Assembly: GCA_963799815.1 (NCBI GenBank) | Contig: CAWCYG010000004.1 | Span: 806,001 to 870,000 of the forward strand | From: JBDTSW01 sp963799815 | GTDB taxonomy: Bacteria; Actinomycetota; Thermoleophilia; Solirubrobacterales; 70-9 | DNA: 64,000 nucleotides | Direction of reading: 5' to 3' | In this document: positions 1-8,427 of the stretch, one piece after another | Numbering within the stretch: the first letter of the stretch is position 1 | Layout: every line of letters starts with the position of its first letter | Position numbers and translations under genes: made by a program | The notes under the pieces: model-generated | Database searches by the model: none | What the model was told of the DNA's origin: nothing | What the model saw: the letters and a program-made list of their open reading frames with translations, nothing else

Positions 1-996
1 GCGACCGAGTTCCTGCTGGAGGCCGTCCTGGTCTTCGCCGCGCTAGACGGCGTCCTCGCCTCTGCTGCCCGTGCGGTCACTCGGGCGGCCGCGGCGGGCG
101 CACTCAAGCCCGCGGGCCTCTTGCGCGAGGGCAACGCCATCTTGAACATCGGGTTTACGGCGGGCGCCGCGGCGGGCCCGGCGATCGCCGGGCTCATGGT
201 TGCCGGCGCCGGTGCGCAGGCTGCGCTGTTCGCCGACGCCGCTTCGTTCCTTGCGGTGGCAGCGCTGCTCGCAACCGCGAGGGGCCTGCCGCGTACGGAG
301 CCGGAGACCGACGGTGTCCTCGAGCGGCTGCGAAACGGGTTCCGCTACGTGCGTGAGAGCGTGCTCTTGAAGCGACTGCTGGGCGCCCAGGCTCTCGCCT
401 TCATCTTCTTCGCCGTGGTGATCCCGATCGAGGTCGTCTTCGTCAAGGAAACCTTGGGAGCCGGCGACTCCGGCTACGGGGCTCTGCTCGCGAGCTGGGG
501 GGCGGGCATGGTGGTCGGGAGCCTTGCCTTCGCGGTGCTCGGCCGGGCGACTCTTCCCGGGCTCTTGTTCTTCTCGACCTTGGCGATCGGGGGGGCCTAC
601 CTGGGGATCTCGGTGGCGCCGGGCCTCGCCCTCGCCTGCCTGGCCTCGGCCCTAGGCGGGATCGGCAATGGCGTGCAGTGGGTGGCCCTGATCACTGCAG
701 TCCAGGCGGCGACGACCGCGCTCTACCAGGCGCGCGTCGTGGCGATGCTCGAGGCGATCGCCTCAGCGATGCCAGGGATCGGCTTCGTCATCGGCGGTGT
801 CGTCGCCACGATCTTGGACCCACGTGCGGCCTACGCGGTGGCCGGGGCAGGCGTGATCTTGGTCCTGGCGTTCGCGGCGTACGCGATGCGCAACACCGAC
901 TGGGGGGCTGTGGCACGAAAGGAGGCAGCGCTCCAGTCAGAGTCGGCGGAGGCATACCCGCCGCCTGCGCATTCGGGCGGGGTGGTTACGCGGTAG
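1..996 (+). CDS. MFS transporter, C-terminal part (cut by window edge)
   Basis: The frame is open from base 1 and ends at TAG 994-996, so the N-terminus lies outside the window. The visible 331 residues hold about eight hydrophobic segments with short charged loops, as in major facilitator superfamily exporters of the DHA/enterobactin-exporter type. Glycine-rich helices such as GSLAFAVLGRATLPGLLF fit that fold. The substrate cannot be told from the sequence. The gene converges on the cell-wall gene that ends at 1002, with only five bases between the stops, and no clear terminator is visible there. A polytopic membrane transporter is near certain; MFS is the likely family. Confidence 0.8.
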   Translation, partial: ATEFLLEAVLVFAALDGVLASAARAVTRAAAAGALKPAGLLREGNAILNIGFTAGAAAGPAIAGLMVAGAGAQAALFADAASFLAVAALLATARGLPRTEPETDGVLERLRNGFRYVRESVLLKRLLGAQALAFIFFAVVIPIEVVFVKETLGAGDSGYGALLASWGAGMVVGSLAFAVLGRATLPGLLFFSTLAIGGAYLGISVAPGLALACLASALGGIGNGVQWVALITAVQAATTALYQARVVAMLEAIASAMPGIGFVIGGVVATILDPRAAYAVAGAGVILVLAFAAYAMRNTDWGAVARKEAALQSESAEAYPPPAHSGGVVTR

Positions 997-1001
997 GCAG
1001 C

Positions 1002-2003
1002 TCAGCCTGCGCAGACCCAGGCGGAGCCGCCCGAGTCGGCCCAGATCATCGCGGCGATGCGGTCCTGCTCGGCAGCCGAGGCCTGGTGAGGGAGGCCTGA
1101 GCCGCCGTAGAGCCTCCAGGTGGAGGGCAGGATCTGATAGGCGCCGCCGGCGCCCGAGCTTGGATTCAGCGCGCCGTAGTTGCCGCCCGACTCGCACATG
1201 ACGACGGCCGACGGGATCGTGTAGTCGCCGACCCACTCTGACACGGTCTCCTGTGCCTCGGCCGCCGAGGCCGCCTCGGCCTCCTGCACCTGCGCGGTCC
1301 AGGCGTCGACCTGCGAGCGGAGATCTGTGAGTGCCGCGGCCTGTTCGGCGCGGGCCTGGTCGAGGGTCGCCGCCTGGGCCTCGGCCCGCGCGCGCACGGC
1401 AGCGATCTGGTCGCGGGCGGTTGCGACCTCGGCGTTGTGGGCTGCCTGGGCGTCGCGTGCCTCGGCGACGGCGGCGAGCCGCTCGCGCACCGCTGCGCGC
1501 AGCTCGCGCACGCGCGCGGCCAGCTCGCGGTCGGCATCCTGGATGCGGTTCAGGAAGTCGGCCCGGGTGGTGAGGTCGTCGAAGCCGTCGGAGTCGAGCA
1601 GGAGCGCCGTCTCGTCGATGGTCTGCCCCTGGTAGATGGCGATCAGGCGGTTGGAGAGTGCGGCCAGGGCGCGACGTAGGCGGTCGCGGGCCTGGACGAG
1701 GTTGACCCGGGCCTCGTCGACCTCCGCTTGCAGTTGAGCCTCCCGTTCCTCGCCCGCTGCGAGGATCGACGAGAGCTCCGCCTCTCGGGCTGCGGCCGCC
1801 GACGCCTGGGAGCGGACGATGGCAAGCTGCTCGCCGCCAGCTTCGATCTCGGCCGCCAGCGTCTCGGCGTCACTCTGGGCGGAGGAGATCCTCGACTCGA
1901 GCTCGCCGATGTCCTGAGCGTCCGCCGAGGTCACGGAGAGCCCGACGATCGCGGCGACGGCGACGGCCCCTGTTCCTGCTGCCAGGCGCAAGCTGCGCTT
2001 CAC
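1002..2003 (-). CDS. Secreted Rpf/transglycosylase-like protein with coiled coil
   Basis: A predicted exported cell-wall hydrolase. From GTG 2003 the product begins VKRSLRLAAG, a typical signal peptide ending near TSADAQ. A long Ala/Glu/Arg-rich coiled coil (about residues 30-250) follows, as in PcsB/RipA-type peptidoglycan enzymes. The last 75 residues form a resuscitation-promoting-factor/lytic-transglycosylase-like domain with CESGGNYGALNPSSGAGGAY and GLPHQASAAEQ; the Glu of CESGG would be catalytic. An in-frame ATG at 2066 abuts the 3' strand of the riboswitch P1 helix, so the downstream GTG, placed just before the signal peptide, is preferred. A GCCGCU/AGCGGC hairpin between riboswitch and GTG could be part of the expression platform. 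Known Rpf genes of actinobacteria are controlled by c-di-AMP. Confidence 0.85.
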   Translation of the reverse strand: MKRSLRLAAGTGAVAVAAIVGLSVTSADAQDIGELESRISSAQSDAETLAAEIEAGGEQLAIVRSQASAAAAREAELSSILAAGEEREAQLQAEVDEARVNLVQARDRLRRALAALSNRLIAIYQGQTIDETALLLDSDGFDDLTTRADFLNRIQDADRELAARVRELRAAVRERLAAVAEARDAQAAHNAEVATARDQIAAVRARAEAQAATLDQARAEQAAALTDLRSQVDAWTAQVQEAEAASAAEAQETVSEWVGDYTIPSAVVMCESGGNYGALNPSSGAGGAYQILPSTWRLYGGSGLPHQASAAEQDRIAAMIWADSGGSAWVCAG

Positions 2004-2066
2004 GTGCAGGCTGCCGCTGCTCGAGCGGCGCTCGCTGACGGGCGGGGTGTCAAATCCGGATTCCAT

Positions 2067-2255
2067 GCGTGGACGCCTACGGGGTTAGCTGACGGGCTCG
2101 GGCCCAAATCGCTGGCCCTACGCGCCGAGTCGGCGCGATTCGCCCCACGGGACCCGGCCGCGAAGGCTGATCCCATTGGTTCCCCCGCTTCCCCGGCCAT
2201 CCCGGGGAACTCGGCGGTATGCGGGCGGCAATGCTAGCGAATGCTTACGACACGC
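2067..2255 (-). promoter_or_regulatory. c-di-AMP (ydaO/yuaA) riboswitch
   Basis: Reading the minus strand, the leader carries the conserved ydaO-type blocks CCGCCGAGUUCC, GGGGAACCAAUGGG, GGGGCGAAUCGCGCC, GCGUAGGGC and finally CCCGUCAGCUAACCCCGUAG. The ends pair as a P1 helix (GCGUG at 2255-2251 with CACGC at 2071-2067). This class binds cyclic di-AMP and usually lowers expression of cell-wall hydrolases or osmolyte transporters. It lies directly ahead of the Rpf-like gene. The order of motifs matches the actinobacterial rpfA leaders recalled from the literature. No covariance-model search was run. Confidence 0.9.
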
Positions 2256-2352
2256 TTGTCTTCGGCTCAGGGAGTTTCCATAACCAGGACACTGCAAGGA
2301 CGCATGCACCGGTTTCCCGGCGCCCGCCCCGTCGGCCAAATTCGGCGGTCGC

Positions 2353-2505
2353 TCAGCCCTCGGGCGGCTCGCGTTTGGCGGCGAGGTAGCCGCCGACCGC
2401 GACGACGAGCAAGCCGATGATCCCGGCGATCTTGATCTCACGAGAGAAGCGCCACCAAGCGAGGCGAACGACGGCGCGACCGATCAACTCATACAGCGGA
2501 CCCAC
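2353..2505 (-). CDS. Small single-pass membrane protein (50 aa)
   Basis: A 50-residue frame starts at GTG 2505 behind a GGGGGAAGG ribosome-binding site that overlaps the end of argG, and stops at TGA 2353. The product begins MGPLYELIGRAVVRLAWWRF, then has a hydrophobic helix IAGIIGLLVVAVGGYLAA and a short basic/acidic tail. It starts 10 bases after the argG stop, so it is probably cotranscribed with argG. The family is not recognised. The good ribosome-binding site, the single clean transmembrane helix and the tight spacing make it a credible gene; its function is unknown. Confidence 0.65.
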   Translation of the reverse strand: MGPLYELIGRAVVRLAWWRFSREIKIAGIIGLLVVAVGGYLAAKREPPEG

Positions 2506-2514
2506 GCCTTCCCC

Positions 2515-3777
2515 CTACCCATCCTGGCCGCGATGACGCACGCGATGCGCCAAGCGGCTCTGCAGGCTGAACAGCTCGATGAAGCCCGGGCTCGCGGCCT
2601 GGGAGAACGCTCCCCCGCTCTCGCCGAAGCCCGCTTGGGACCTGTCGTAGAGGGCGTAGGGCGAGGAGCGAGAGACGACCCTGACGGAGCCCTTCAGCAG
2701 CTTCAGGGTCACCTCTCCCGTCACGAACTTGTTGGCGGCATCCATGTAGGCATCCAGGTCCGATCGCAACGGCTCGAGCCACAGGCCCGCGTATGCGAGG
2801 TACGCCCACTTGCGGTCGAGGCCGTGCTTGAACTCGTTCTGATGGATCGTCGAAACGAGCTTTTCGAGATCGGCATGCGCGGTCATCAGGATCGCCGCTG
2901 CCGGGACCTCGTAGAGGTCGCGGACCTTGAGGCCGATGATGCGGTCCTCGAGATGATCGACGATGCCGACGCCGTGGCGGCGCCCCATCTCCGCAGTCCG
3001 GTCGATCAACTCAACGAGCTCGAGCCGCTCGCCATCGAGCGAGACCGGCACGCCGCGGTCAAACCCGACGGCGACGAGCTCCGCGTCGTCCGGAGCCTCC
3101 TCCGGACGCACGACGAGCTGAAAGACGTCCTCGTCGGGCGCTGCTGCCAGATCCTCGATCTCGCGGCCCTCCGAGGAGCGCCCCCATAGGTTGTCGTCGA
3201 TCGAGTAGGGACTTACCTCCGTGCCGCCCTTGAGCGGAACCCCGTGCTCGCGGGCGTAGGCCAGCTCCTCGTCACGGCCCATGCTCCAGTCGCGGACGGG
3301 AGCGATGATCCGCAGCTCGGGATCGAGCGTCGCCACGGTGGCCTCGATTCGAACCTGGTCGTTGCCCTTGCCGGTGCAACCGTGGGCGATCGTGTCGCAG
3401 CCGTTCGCACGCGCATGCTCAACGGCCAGCTTCGCGATCAGGGGACGCGCGAGTGCGGTGAAGAGCGGATAGCCCCCGCCGTAGAGGGCGTTCGCCTTGA
3501 TCGCGGGCAGGACGTAGTCGTGGGCGAACTCCGCGCGCGCGTCGGCGACGATCGTCTGCGCGGCGCCGAGCCCCTGCGCCTTGGCGACGACTCCATCGAA
3601 GTCCTCACCAGGCTGGCCCAGGTGGACGGTGAGGGTCACGACCTCCGTCCCGTAGTTCCGCTGGATCCAATGCAGCATCACGGAGGTGTCGAGGCCGCCC
3701 GAGTAAAGGAGCAGGACGCGGCCGACCTCGTCGGGGTCGGCCTGGTAGGTGGCGATGCGGGGGGATGAGTTCTCCAC
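2515..3777 (-). CDS. argG: Argininosuccinate synthase
   Basis: Catalyses ATP-dependent condensation of citrulline and aspartate to argininosuccinate, the penultimate step of arginine biosynthesis, in the cytoplasm. The PP-loop nucleotide motif YSGGLDTSV is at about residues 25-33. Family hallmarks follow, including HGCTGKGNDQVR and the central GTEVSPYSIDDNLWGRS-type segment. Length is 420 residues against the usual 395-410; the last residues after AFSQAASPGF form a short extra tail. The start ATG at 3777 is followed by a 15-residue leader before the conserved core. The gene is divergent from the sortase gene with about 60 bases between starts. Other arg genes are absent from the window. Confidence 0.97.
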   Translation of the reverse strand: MENSSPRIATYQADPDEVGRVLLLYSGGLDTSVMLHWIQRNYGTEVVTLTVHLGQPGEDFDGVVAKAQGLGAAQTIVADARAEFAHDYVLPAIKANALYGGGYPLFTALARPLIAKLAVEHARANGCDTIAHGCTGKGNDQVRIEATVATLDPELRIIAPVRDWSMGRDEELAYAREHGVPLKGGTEVSPYSIDDNLWGRSSEGREIEDLAAAPDEDVFQLVVRPEEAPDDAELVAVGFDRGVPVSLDGERLELVELIDRTAEMGRRHGVGIVDHLEDRIIGLKVRDLYEVPAAAILMTAHADLEKLVSTIHQNEFKHGLDRKWAYLAYAGLWLEPLRSDLDAYMDAANKFVTGEVTLKLLKGSVRVVSRSSPYALYDRSQAGFGESGGAFSQAASPGFIELFSLQSRLAHRVRHRGQDG

Positions 3778-3840
3778 GGGCCGGGCAGTCTGGCACGTGG
3801 CTGCGTCAGCGGATGAGGCGGTCCGCGATCATGTCAGCAC

Positions 3841-4572
3841 ATGCATCGCCTCGTTCGCATTCTCTCCATCGCGCTGATCACCGCCGGCCTTGTGATCGCG
3901 ATCGACGTGGGCCTGACGCTGGCGTGGAAGGAGCCCCTGTCCACGCTCTACGGCTCGCTCCAGCAGCGCCAGGCCGAGGAGCAGCTCTCTGAGCTCTTGG
4001 ACCGCTTCCCGCCGGAGGACCTCGTGCGCGAGGCCGAGGCGGAGCGGGACACGACCGCTCGTGCGCGCGTGCTCGCCGACGCCTTCGCCGACGAGGTGCA
4101 GCAGGGAGAGGCGCTCGGTCGAATCGTGATCCCGCGGATTGACCTCGACGCCGTGTTCGTGCAGGGAACGGACACGAACAGCCTGCGCAAGGGGCCCGGC
4201 CACTACACGATCACGGAGGGGCCCGCGGCGGCGAAAGGCGGGTACGGCTCGGCGTTCCCAGGCCAGGGCGGGACGGTGGGCATCGCCGGTCACCGGACCA
4301 CCTACCTGGCGCCGTTCCGCCACATCGACCAGATCCAGCCGGGTGACGAGGTCACGCTCGAGATGCCCTATGGCAGATTCACCTACGAGGTGCAGGGGCA
4401 CGAGATCGTGGACCCCGGAGCCAACGAGATCGTCAAGAACATGGGGTACGAGCGGCTGGTCCTCACCGCCTGCCATCCGCTCTACAGCGCGGCACAGCGT
4501 TACGCGCAGTTCGCGAAGCTCACGGACGTAAGCCTCACCGCACCAGGCGCTGGCACCTCCACCGGTCGCTGA
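3841..4572 (+). CDS. Class E-like sortase
   Basis: A membrane-anchored transpeptidase that attaches secreted proteins to the cell wall. An N-terminal transmembrane anchor (residues 5-26) is followed by a charged helical linker and the sortase barrel from about residue 85. The catalytic His lies in GIAGHRTTYLAPF and the Cys in LVLTACHPLYSAAQR, with the downstream Arg in the expected place. The TACHP context resembles the class E/D sortases of high-GC actinobacteria, which recognise LAxTG-like signals. No protein in this window ends in an obvious LPxTG or LAxTG signal followed by a hydrophobic tail. ATG 3841 puts the membrane anchor at the very N-terminus. Confidence 0.92.
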   Translation: MHRLVRILSIALITAGLVIAIDVGLTLAWKEPLSTLYGSLQQRQAEEQLSELLDRFPPEDLVREAEAERDTTARARVLADAFADEVQQGEALGRIVIPRIDLDAVFVQGTDTNSLRKGPGHYTITEGPAAAKGGYGSAFPGQGGTVGIAGHRTTYLAPFRHIDQIQPGDEVTLEMPYGRFTYEVQGHEIVDPGANEIVKNMGYERLVLTACHPLYSAAQRYAQFAKLTDVSLTAPGAGTSTGR

Positions 4573-4600
4573 ACCGCGGCTAGCGCCGGCCTCGGTTCGC

Positions 4601-4606
4601 TAGCGT
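4601..4606 (+). promoter_or_regulatory. Candidate -10 hexamer, leaderless start
   Basis: TAGCGT lies exactly seven bases before ATG 4614, the spacing expected if transcription starts at the A of the start codon. No ribosome-binding site is visible. The same arrangement recurs before other genes in the window. An upstream GTG (4605) would overlap this hexamer, which favours ATG 4614 as the start. Confidence 0.4.
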
Positions 4607-4613
4607 GCGCGCG

Positions 4614-6695
4614 ATGCGGGACCCGAAGCCGGCGCACGACGAGCCTACGGCGGAAGACCCGGAGCCCGCGCACGAGGAGCCAACTGCGGAGCATCCGGAG
4701 GCGGTGCGCGACGAGCCGACGACCGAGGATGCTTCCCGGCCGAACCAGGCTCCCCGCCGTCAGCGAATCGCACCCGCGGCCCTGGTCACGCTCGTCCTTC
4801 TCGCCGGCCTCTGGGCCGTCTGGGCGTGGCAGTACGGCGGCTGGTTCGGCACAGCTCTTTACCCGGGGACCGTGGTACTCGCGATCGGGGTGGTGCTCCT
4901 GGCACTGTTTGCTCCGCTTCGCCCCCGACTGCGAGGCTGGCCCACGCTGGCGCTCGGTGGTTTGATCGGCCTGGGTTTCTGGGCCGCGCTCTCCGCGCTC
5001 TGGAGCCCCTCTCCGGATGTCGCGATCGAGGACGGCCAGCGCATCCTCACGTACGCCATGGCGTTCCTGCTCGGGGCATGGCTCTGCACCCTCTTGGGCA
5101 CCCGCCCACACCTTGCCATGGCGCCGTTCGCGTTCGCGGGGCTTTTCGCTGCTGTCCTCACCGTGGGAAGGATGCTCGGCGCCGACGAGCTGCGCGTGGT
5201 GCTTGAGAATGGGACGCTGCAGTACCCGGTCGGCTACCGCAACGCCAACGCAGCGTTTTTTCTGACGGCGATGTGGCCCGCCCTGGGACTCGCGGCCACA
5301 CCCAAGCTCACCTGGTGGCTTCGCGGCATCTCGCTTGGGACCGCCACGCTCTGCCTTGAACTCGGCATGCTGAGCCAGAGCCGTGGCTCGCTGATCGCCG
5401 GCGGCGTCGCTTTGGTCGTTTGGGTCCTGGCAAGCAAGCAGCGTGCCCGGGCCGTGCTGTGGCTCGTCCTTGCGGTCGCTCCAGCGCTGATTGTGGTGCC
5501 TGCGCTCACGGATCTGTACGACGCCGCGGGGGGCCTCGGACGTCAGCAGACGCTCGAAGACCTTCATACGGCGGGCCAGGCGGCAGCGATCGGGGCCGGC
5601 GTAGCGGTCGGGCTCGGGCTGGTCGCTGCGCTTGTCAGCCGCCGGTTTCCGGCCTCGGAGCGCACCGTGCACCGCGCCAACCGCGCGGTTGCGGTCGGCG
5701 CGGTGGGCCTCGCCGTTGCTGGTGCCGCCGCCTTCGTGGTCGTGACAGGCGACCCCGTCCAGTGGCTCGAGGACCGCGCCGAGGAGTTTCAGAACTCCGG
5801 AACCCCGAACGACGCCGGGGCGTCGAGCCGATTCGCGTTCAACGCCGGGACCGAACGCGACGATCTGTGGCGTGTGGCGCTCGAGGGCGCCAGGGAGGAT
5901 CCCCTGCTGGGGACGGGCGCGGGCGGGTTCTACTACGGCTACCTTCGCGGGCGAAGTGAAGAGGGGGTGGAGAGCGCGCGGGACGCCCACAGCGTGGAGC
6001 TCGAAACGCTTGGTGAGCTCGGTGTGCCTGGCCTGCTCTTGCTCGCGCTCGCCCTCGTGGGCGCGGTGGCAGGCGCCGTGCGTGCCCGGCGTTTTGCTCC
6101 CTCCGCGGCTGCGTTGTCCGCCTGCGCCCTGACCGCTGCCGCCTATCTGCTCGTCCACTCATCGATCGACTGGTTCTGGCCCTTCCCGGGACTGACGGCG
6201 CCGATGCTGGCGCTCCTGGGTTCAGCGTGTACCCCCGCGATCGCCAGGGCTCGCGGAAGAACACGCGGTAGGTCGCGCTGGTGGCCCGCCGGAGGCGCGA
6301 TTCTGCTCGCTCTGAGCGTGATCCCGGCATATCTCAGCGAACGCTACGTGAACCAGGCCTTCCAGGAATGGCCCGAGGACCGCGCCCGCGCCTACGAGGA
6401 CCTGGATAGAGCGGCCGCGCTGAACCCGCTTTCGGAGGAGCCGCTGATGGCCGAGGGCGGGATCGCGCGCGCCGCGGATGATGACGACCGCGCCATCGAA
6501 GCCTTCGAGCGTGCGGCTGCCAAAAGGCCGGAGGAATGGGCGATTCACTACTTCCTGGCGCAGCTCTACCTGGACCGCAACCCTGCGCGGGCCGAGCGTG
6601 AGCTTGAGATCGCGGCCAATCAGAATCCGCTGAGCCCCACCATCATCGAGGCCAGGCGACAGTTAGGGCGGCAGCGCTCGCCAGCAGGCGGCTGA
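4614..6695 (+). CDS. O-antigen ligase/polymerase-family membrane protein with TPR tail
   Basis: Probable polysaccharide polymerase or ligase in the cytoplasmic membrane. The N-terminal ~40 residues are a charged, degenerate repeat (PAHDEPTAEDPEPAHEEPTA and similar). About a dozen transmembrane helices follow. The Wzy_C/WaaL-type segment contains SQSRGSLIAGG, and the large loop carries RDDLWRVALEGAREDPLLG and DAHSVELETLGELGVPG, typical of this superfamily. The last ~110 residues are soluble and helical, with TPR-like repeats (DRAAALNPLSEEPLMAEGG, AIEAFERAAAKRPEEW), which may bind partner proteins. It opens the exopolysaccharide locus, just before the tyrosine autokinase. Two such polymerase-like proteins in one locus suggest that one acts as ligase or on a second glycan. 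Confidence 0.85.
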   Translation: MRDPKPAHDEPTAEDPEPAHEEPTAEHPEAVRDEPTTEDASRPNQAPRRQRIAPAALVTLVLLAGLWAVWAWQYGGWFGTALYPGTVVLAIGVVLLALFAPLRPRLRGWPTLALGGLIGLGFWAALSALWSPSPDVAIEDGQRILTYAMAFLLGAWLCTLLGTRPHLAMAPFAFAGLFAAVLTVGRMLGADELRVVLENGTLQYPVGYRNANAAFFLTAMWPALGLAATPKLTWWLRGISLGTATLCLELGMLSQSRGSLIAGGVALVVWVLASKQRARAVLWLVLAVAPALIVVPALTDLYDAAGGLGRQQTLEDLHTAGQAAAIGAGVAVGLGLVAALVSRRFPASERTVHRANRAVAVGAVGLAVAGAAAFVVVTGDPVQWLEDRAEEFQNSGTPNDAGASSRFAFNAGTERDDLWRVALEGAREDPLLGTGAGGFYYGYLRGRSEEGVESARDAHSVELETLGELGVPGLLLLALALVGAVAGAVRARRFAPSAAALSACALTAAAYLLVHSSIDWFWPFPGLTAPMLALLGSACTPAIARARGRTRGRSRWWPAGGAILLALSVIPAYLSERYVNQAFQEWPEDRARAYEDLDRAAALNPLSEEPLMAEGGIARAADDDDRAIEAFERAAAKRPEEWAIHYFLAQLYLDRNPARAERELEIAANQNPLSPTIIEARRQLGRQRSPAGG

Positions 6696-6780
6696 GCTAC
6701 CCGACCCGCGGATGCCGCTCGCAACGGATCAGGCAGCCGCACTCCCCGGTCACGCTGGCTGAGCGGGTCTGGAACAATCG

Positions 6781-8412
6781 GTGGCCCGTCTGCGATCCAT
6801 GCCCGCGAAGCCCGACAAACGCGCCGCGCCCGAGTGGCTGCAACCTCTTCACGCACAGGTTGGCCTGGGGTTCTACGTCGAGGTCCTCCGCGAGCGGATC
6901 CGGGTCGTCGCAGCCGTGGTCCTCGTGACGTTGCTCGCGGCCGGCTTATATCTGTTCACGGCCCCCAAGGTGTACGAAGCCAGCGCGAGCCTCCTGGTCA
7001 CGCCTGTCCCGGCCGATGACCCGGTGCTGGCCAGCCTCGGCCTTCCCACCGCCTCGCCCGATCCGACCCGCGACGTCGAGACCGTCGCGGCACTCGCAAC
7101 CAGCATCGAGGTCGCCGAGCAGGCGAAGCGCGAGCTTTCCTCCGATCAAACGGCTCGCTCCCTGCTGAGCGACGTGGCGGTCGAGCCGGTGGCGTCGAGC
7201 AACCTGGTGACGATTACCGCCAGCGGATCTTCGCCGGAGGAGGCGGCCGACCTCGCGAACGCGTTCGCCAACGGGTTTATCGAGGACCGCACGACGACGC
7301 TGCACGACAAGATCGACAGCATTCTTCCGCAGCTCGAAAGCCGGCTTGAGGAGGGAGACCTCGGCGTGGCATCGGGGGCGCCGCTCGAGGCTCAAATCGC
7401 GCAATTGGAGATCCTGAGCGCGTCGTCGGATCCGACGGTACGGGTGGAGACCGAAGCCGTTGAACCGGTCGCCGCGGCCTCCCCGCGGCCGCCGCTGACG
7501 ATCGCGGGTGCGCTCCTGGCCGGTGTGGTCCTCGGCGTCGCCGCCGCGTTCGTCGCGCAGACGCTCGACCCGCGCCTACGGCGCGAGGAGCAGCTCCGCA
7601 GCCGATACGGGATCCCGATCCTGGCGCGCGTTCCCCGGGAGACCGCCCCTCGGGACCGGCCGCTCGGGCCGACAGCGATCTCCCCGCCCACGAGGGAGGC
7701 GTACCGGACCCTTCGGGCGAACATCAGCGCGGCGCGGCGCAACCCAACCTCGCCCCACTCGGTGCTGGTGACCGGCTCCGCCCCGTCAGAGGGCAAGACG
7801 TCGACGGCACTCAATCTCGCGGCCTCGCTGGCGCTGGCCGGGAGCCGCGTGATCCTGATCGAGGCAGACCTCCGCCGGCCGGCAATCGGCAAGGCTCTTG
7901 GTATCGAGGTGGACAGCGGCGTGGTCGGAAACATCCTCGAGAACCTGTCGTTGGACGACGCGCTGGTCACCGCAGCACCGTTCGGACCGAATCTCGAGCT
8001 GCTGCTCGCCGAATACGCGGGTGGTTGGATGAGCGAGGTGTTCTCGCAGGGCGGGGCTGAGCGACTCCTGAAGGAGGCCAAGGCCCGCGCCGACTACGTG
8101 ATCGTCGACTCGCCGCCGTTGACCGCGGTGGTCGACACGCTGCCCCTTGCTCGTCGAGTCGATGACGTCCTTATCGTCAGCCGCCTCGGCGTGACGCGAT
8201 TGGACAACCTGCGCAAGCTGGCCGAGTTGCTGGCGAGTAACGGCATCACCCCGGTCGGGTTCGCCCTGATCGGGACGGGACGTCCCGACTCGGGCTACTA
8301 CTACCACGAGGAGCAAGACCGGTCGTCGGGGGACGAGCGGATCGCAGCGGCGACCGAGAAGGTTCTGGCCCCGGTGCGCAGGCGCCGGCGCACGCCTGAA
8401 CGCTCCCGTTGA
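6781..8412 (+). CDS. Polysaccharide co-polymerase with tyrosine autokinase domain
   Basis: Controls chain length and export of extracellular polysaccharide. The N-terminal Wzz-like region has transmembrane helices near residues 42-62 and 240-262 around an extracytoplasmic coiled domain that is shorter than usual. The C-terminal BY-kinase domain carries Walker A (SAPSEGKTSTALNLA), Walker A' (VILIEADLRRP) and Walker B (YVIVDSPPL) motifs. A tyrosine cluster, SGYYYHEEQD, lies near the end and is the probable autophosphorylation site. The reading begins at GTG 6781; a start at ATG 6799 is also possible. It follows the polymerase-like gene by 85 bases. Fusion of Wzz and kinase parts in one chain resembles proteobacterial Wzc and many actinobacterial homologues. 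Confidence 0.92.
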   Translation: MARLRSMPAKPDKRAAPEWLQPLHAQVGLGFYVEVLRERIRVVAAVVLVTLLAAGLYLFTAPKVYEASASLLVTPVPADDPVLASLGLPTASPDPTRDVETVAALATSIEVAEQAKRELSSDQTARSLLSDVAVEPVASSNLVTITASGSSPEEAADLANAFANGFIEDRTTTLHDKIDSILPQLESRLEEGDLGVASGAPLEAQIAQLEILSASSDPTVRVETEAVEPVAAASPRPPLTIAGALLAGVVLGVAAAFVAQTLDPRLRREEQLRSRYGIPILARVPRETAPRDRPLGPTAISPPTREAYRTLRANISAARRNPTSPHSVLVTGSAPSEGKTSTALNLAASLALAGSRVILIEADLRRPAIGKALGIEVDSGVVGNILENLSLDDALVTAAPFGPNLELLLAEYAGGWMSEVFSQGGAERLLKEAKARADYVIVDSPPLTAVVDTLPLARRVDDVLIVSRLGVTRLDNLRKLAELLASNGITPVGFALIGTGRPDSGYYYHEEQDRSSGDERIAAATEKVLAPVRRRRRTPERSR

Positions 8413-8427
8413 GCGCCTCACCGTCGC

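Noticed and set aside
4500..6158. 552-codon open frame opposite the first polymerase-like gene
   Set aside because: It mirrors the coding frame of a clear membrane protein and its product is low-complexity, charged and unlike any family.
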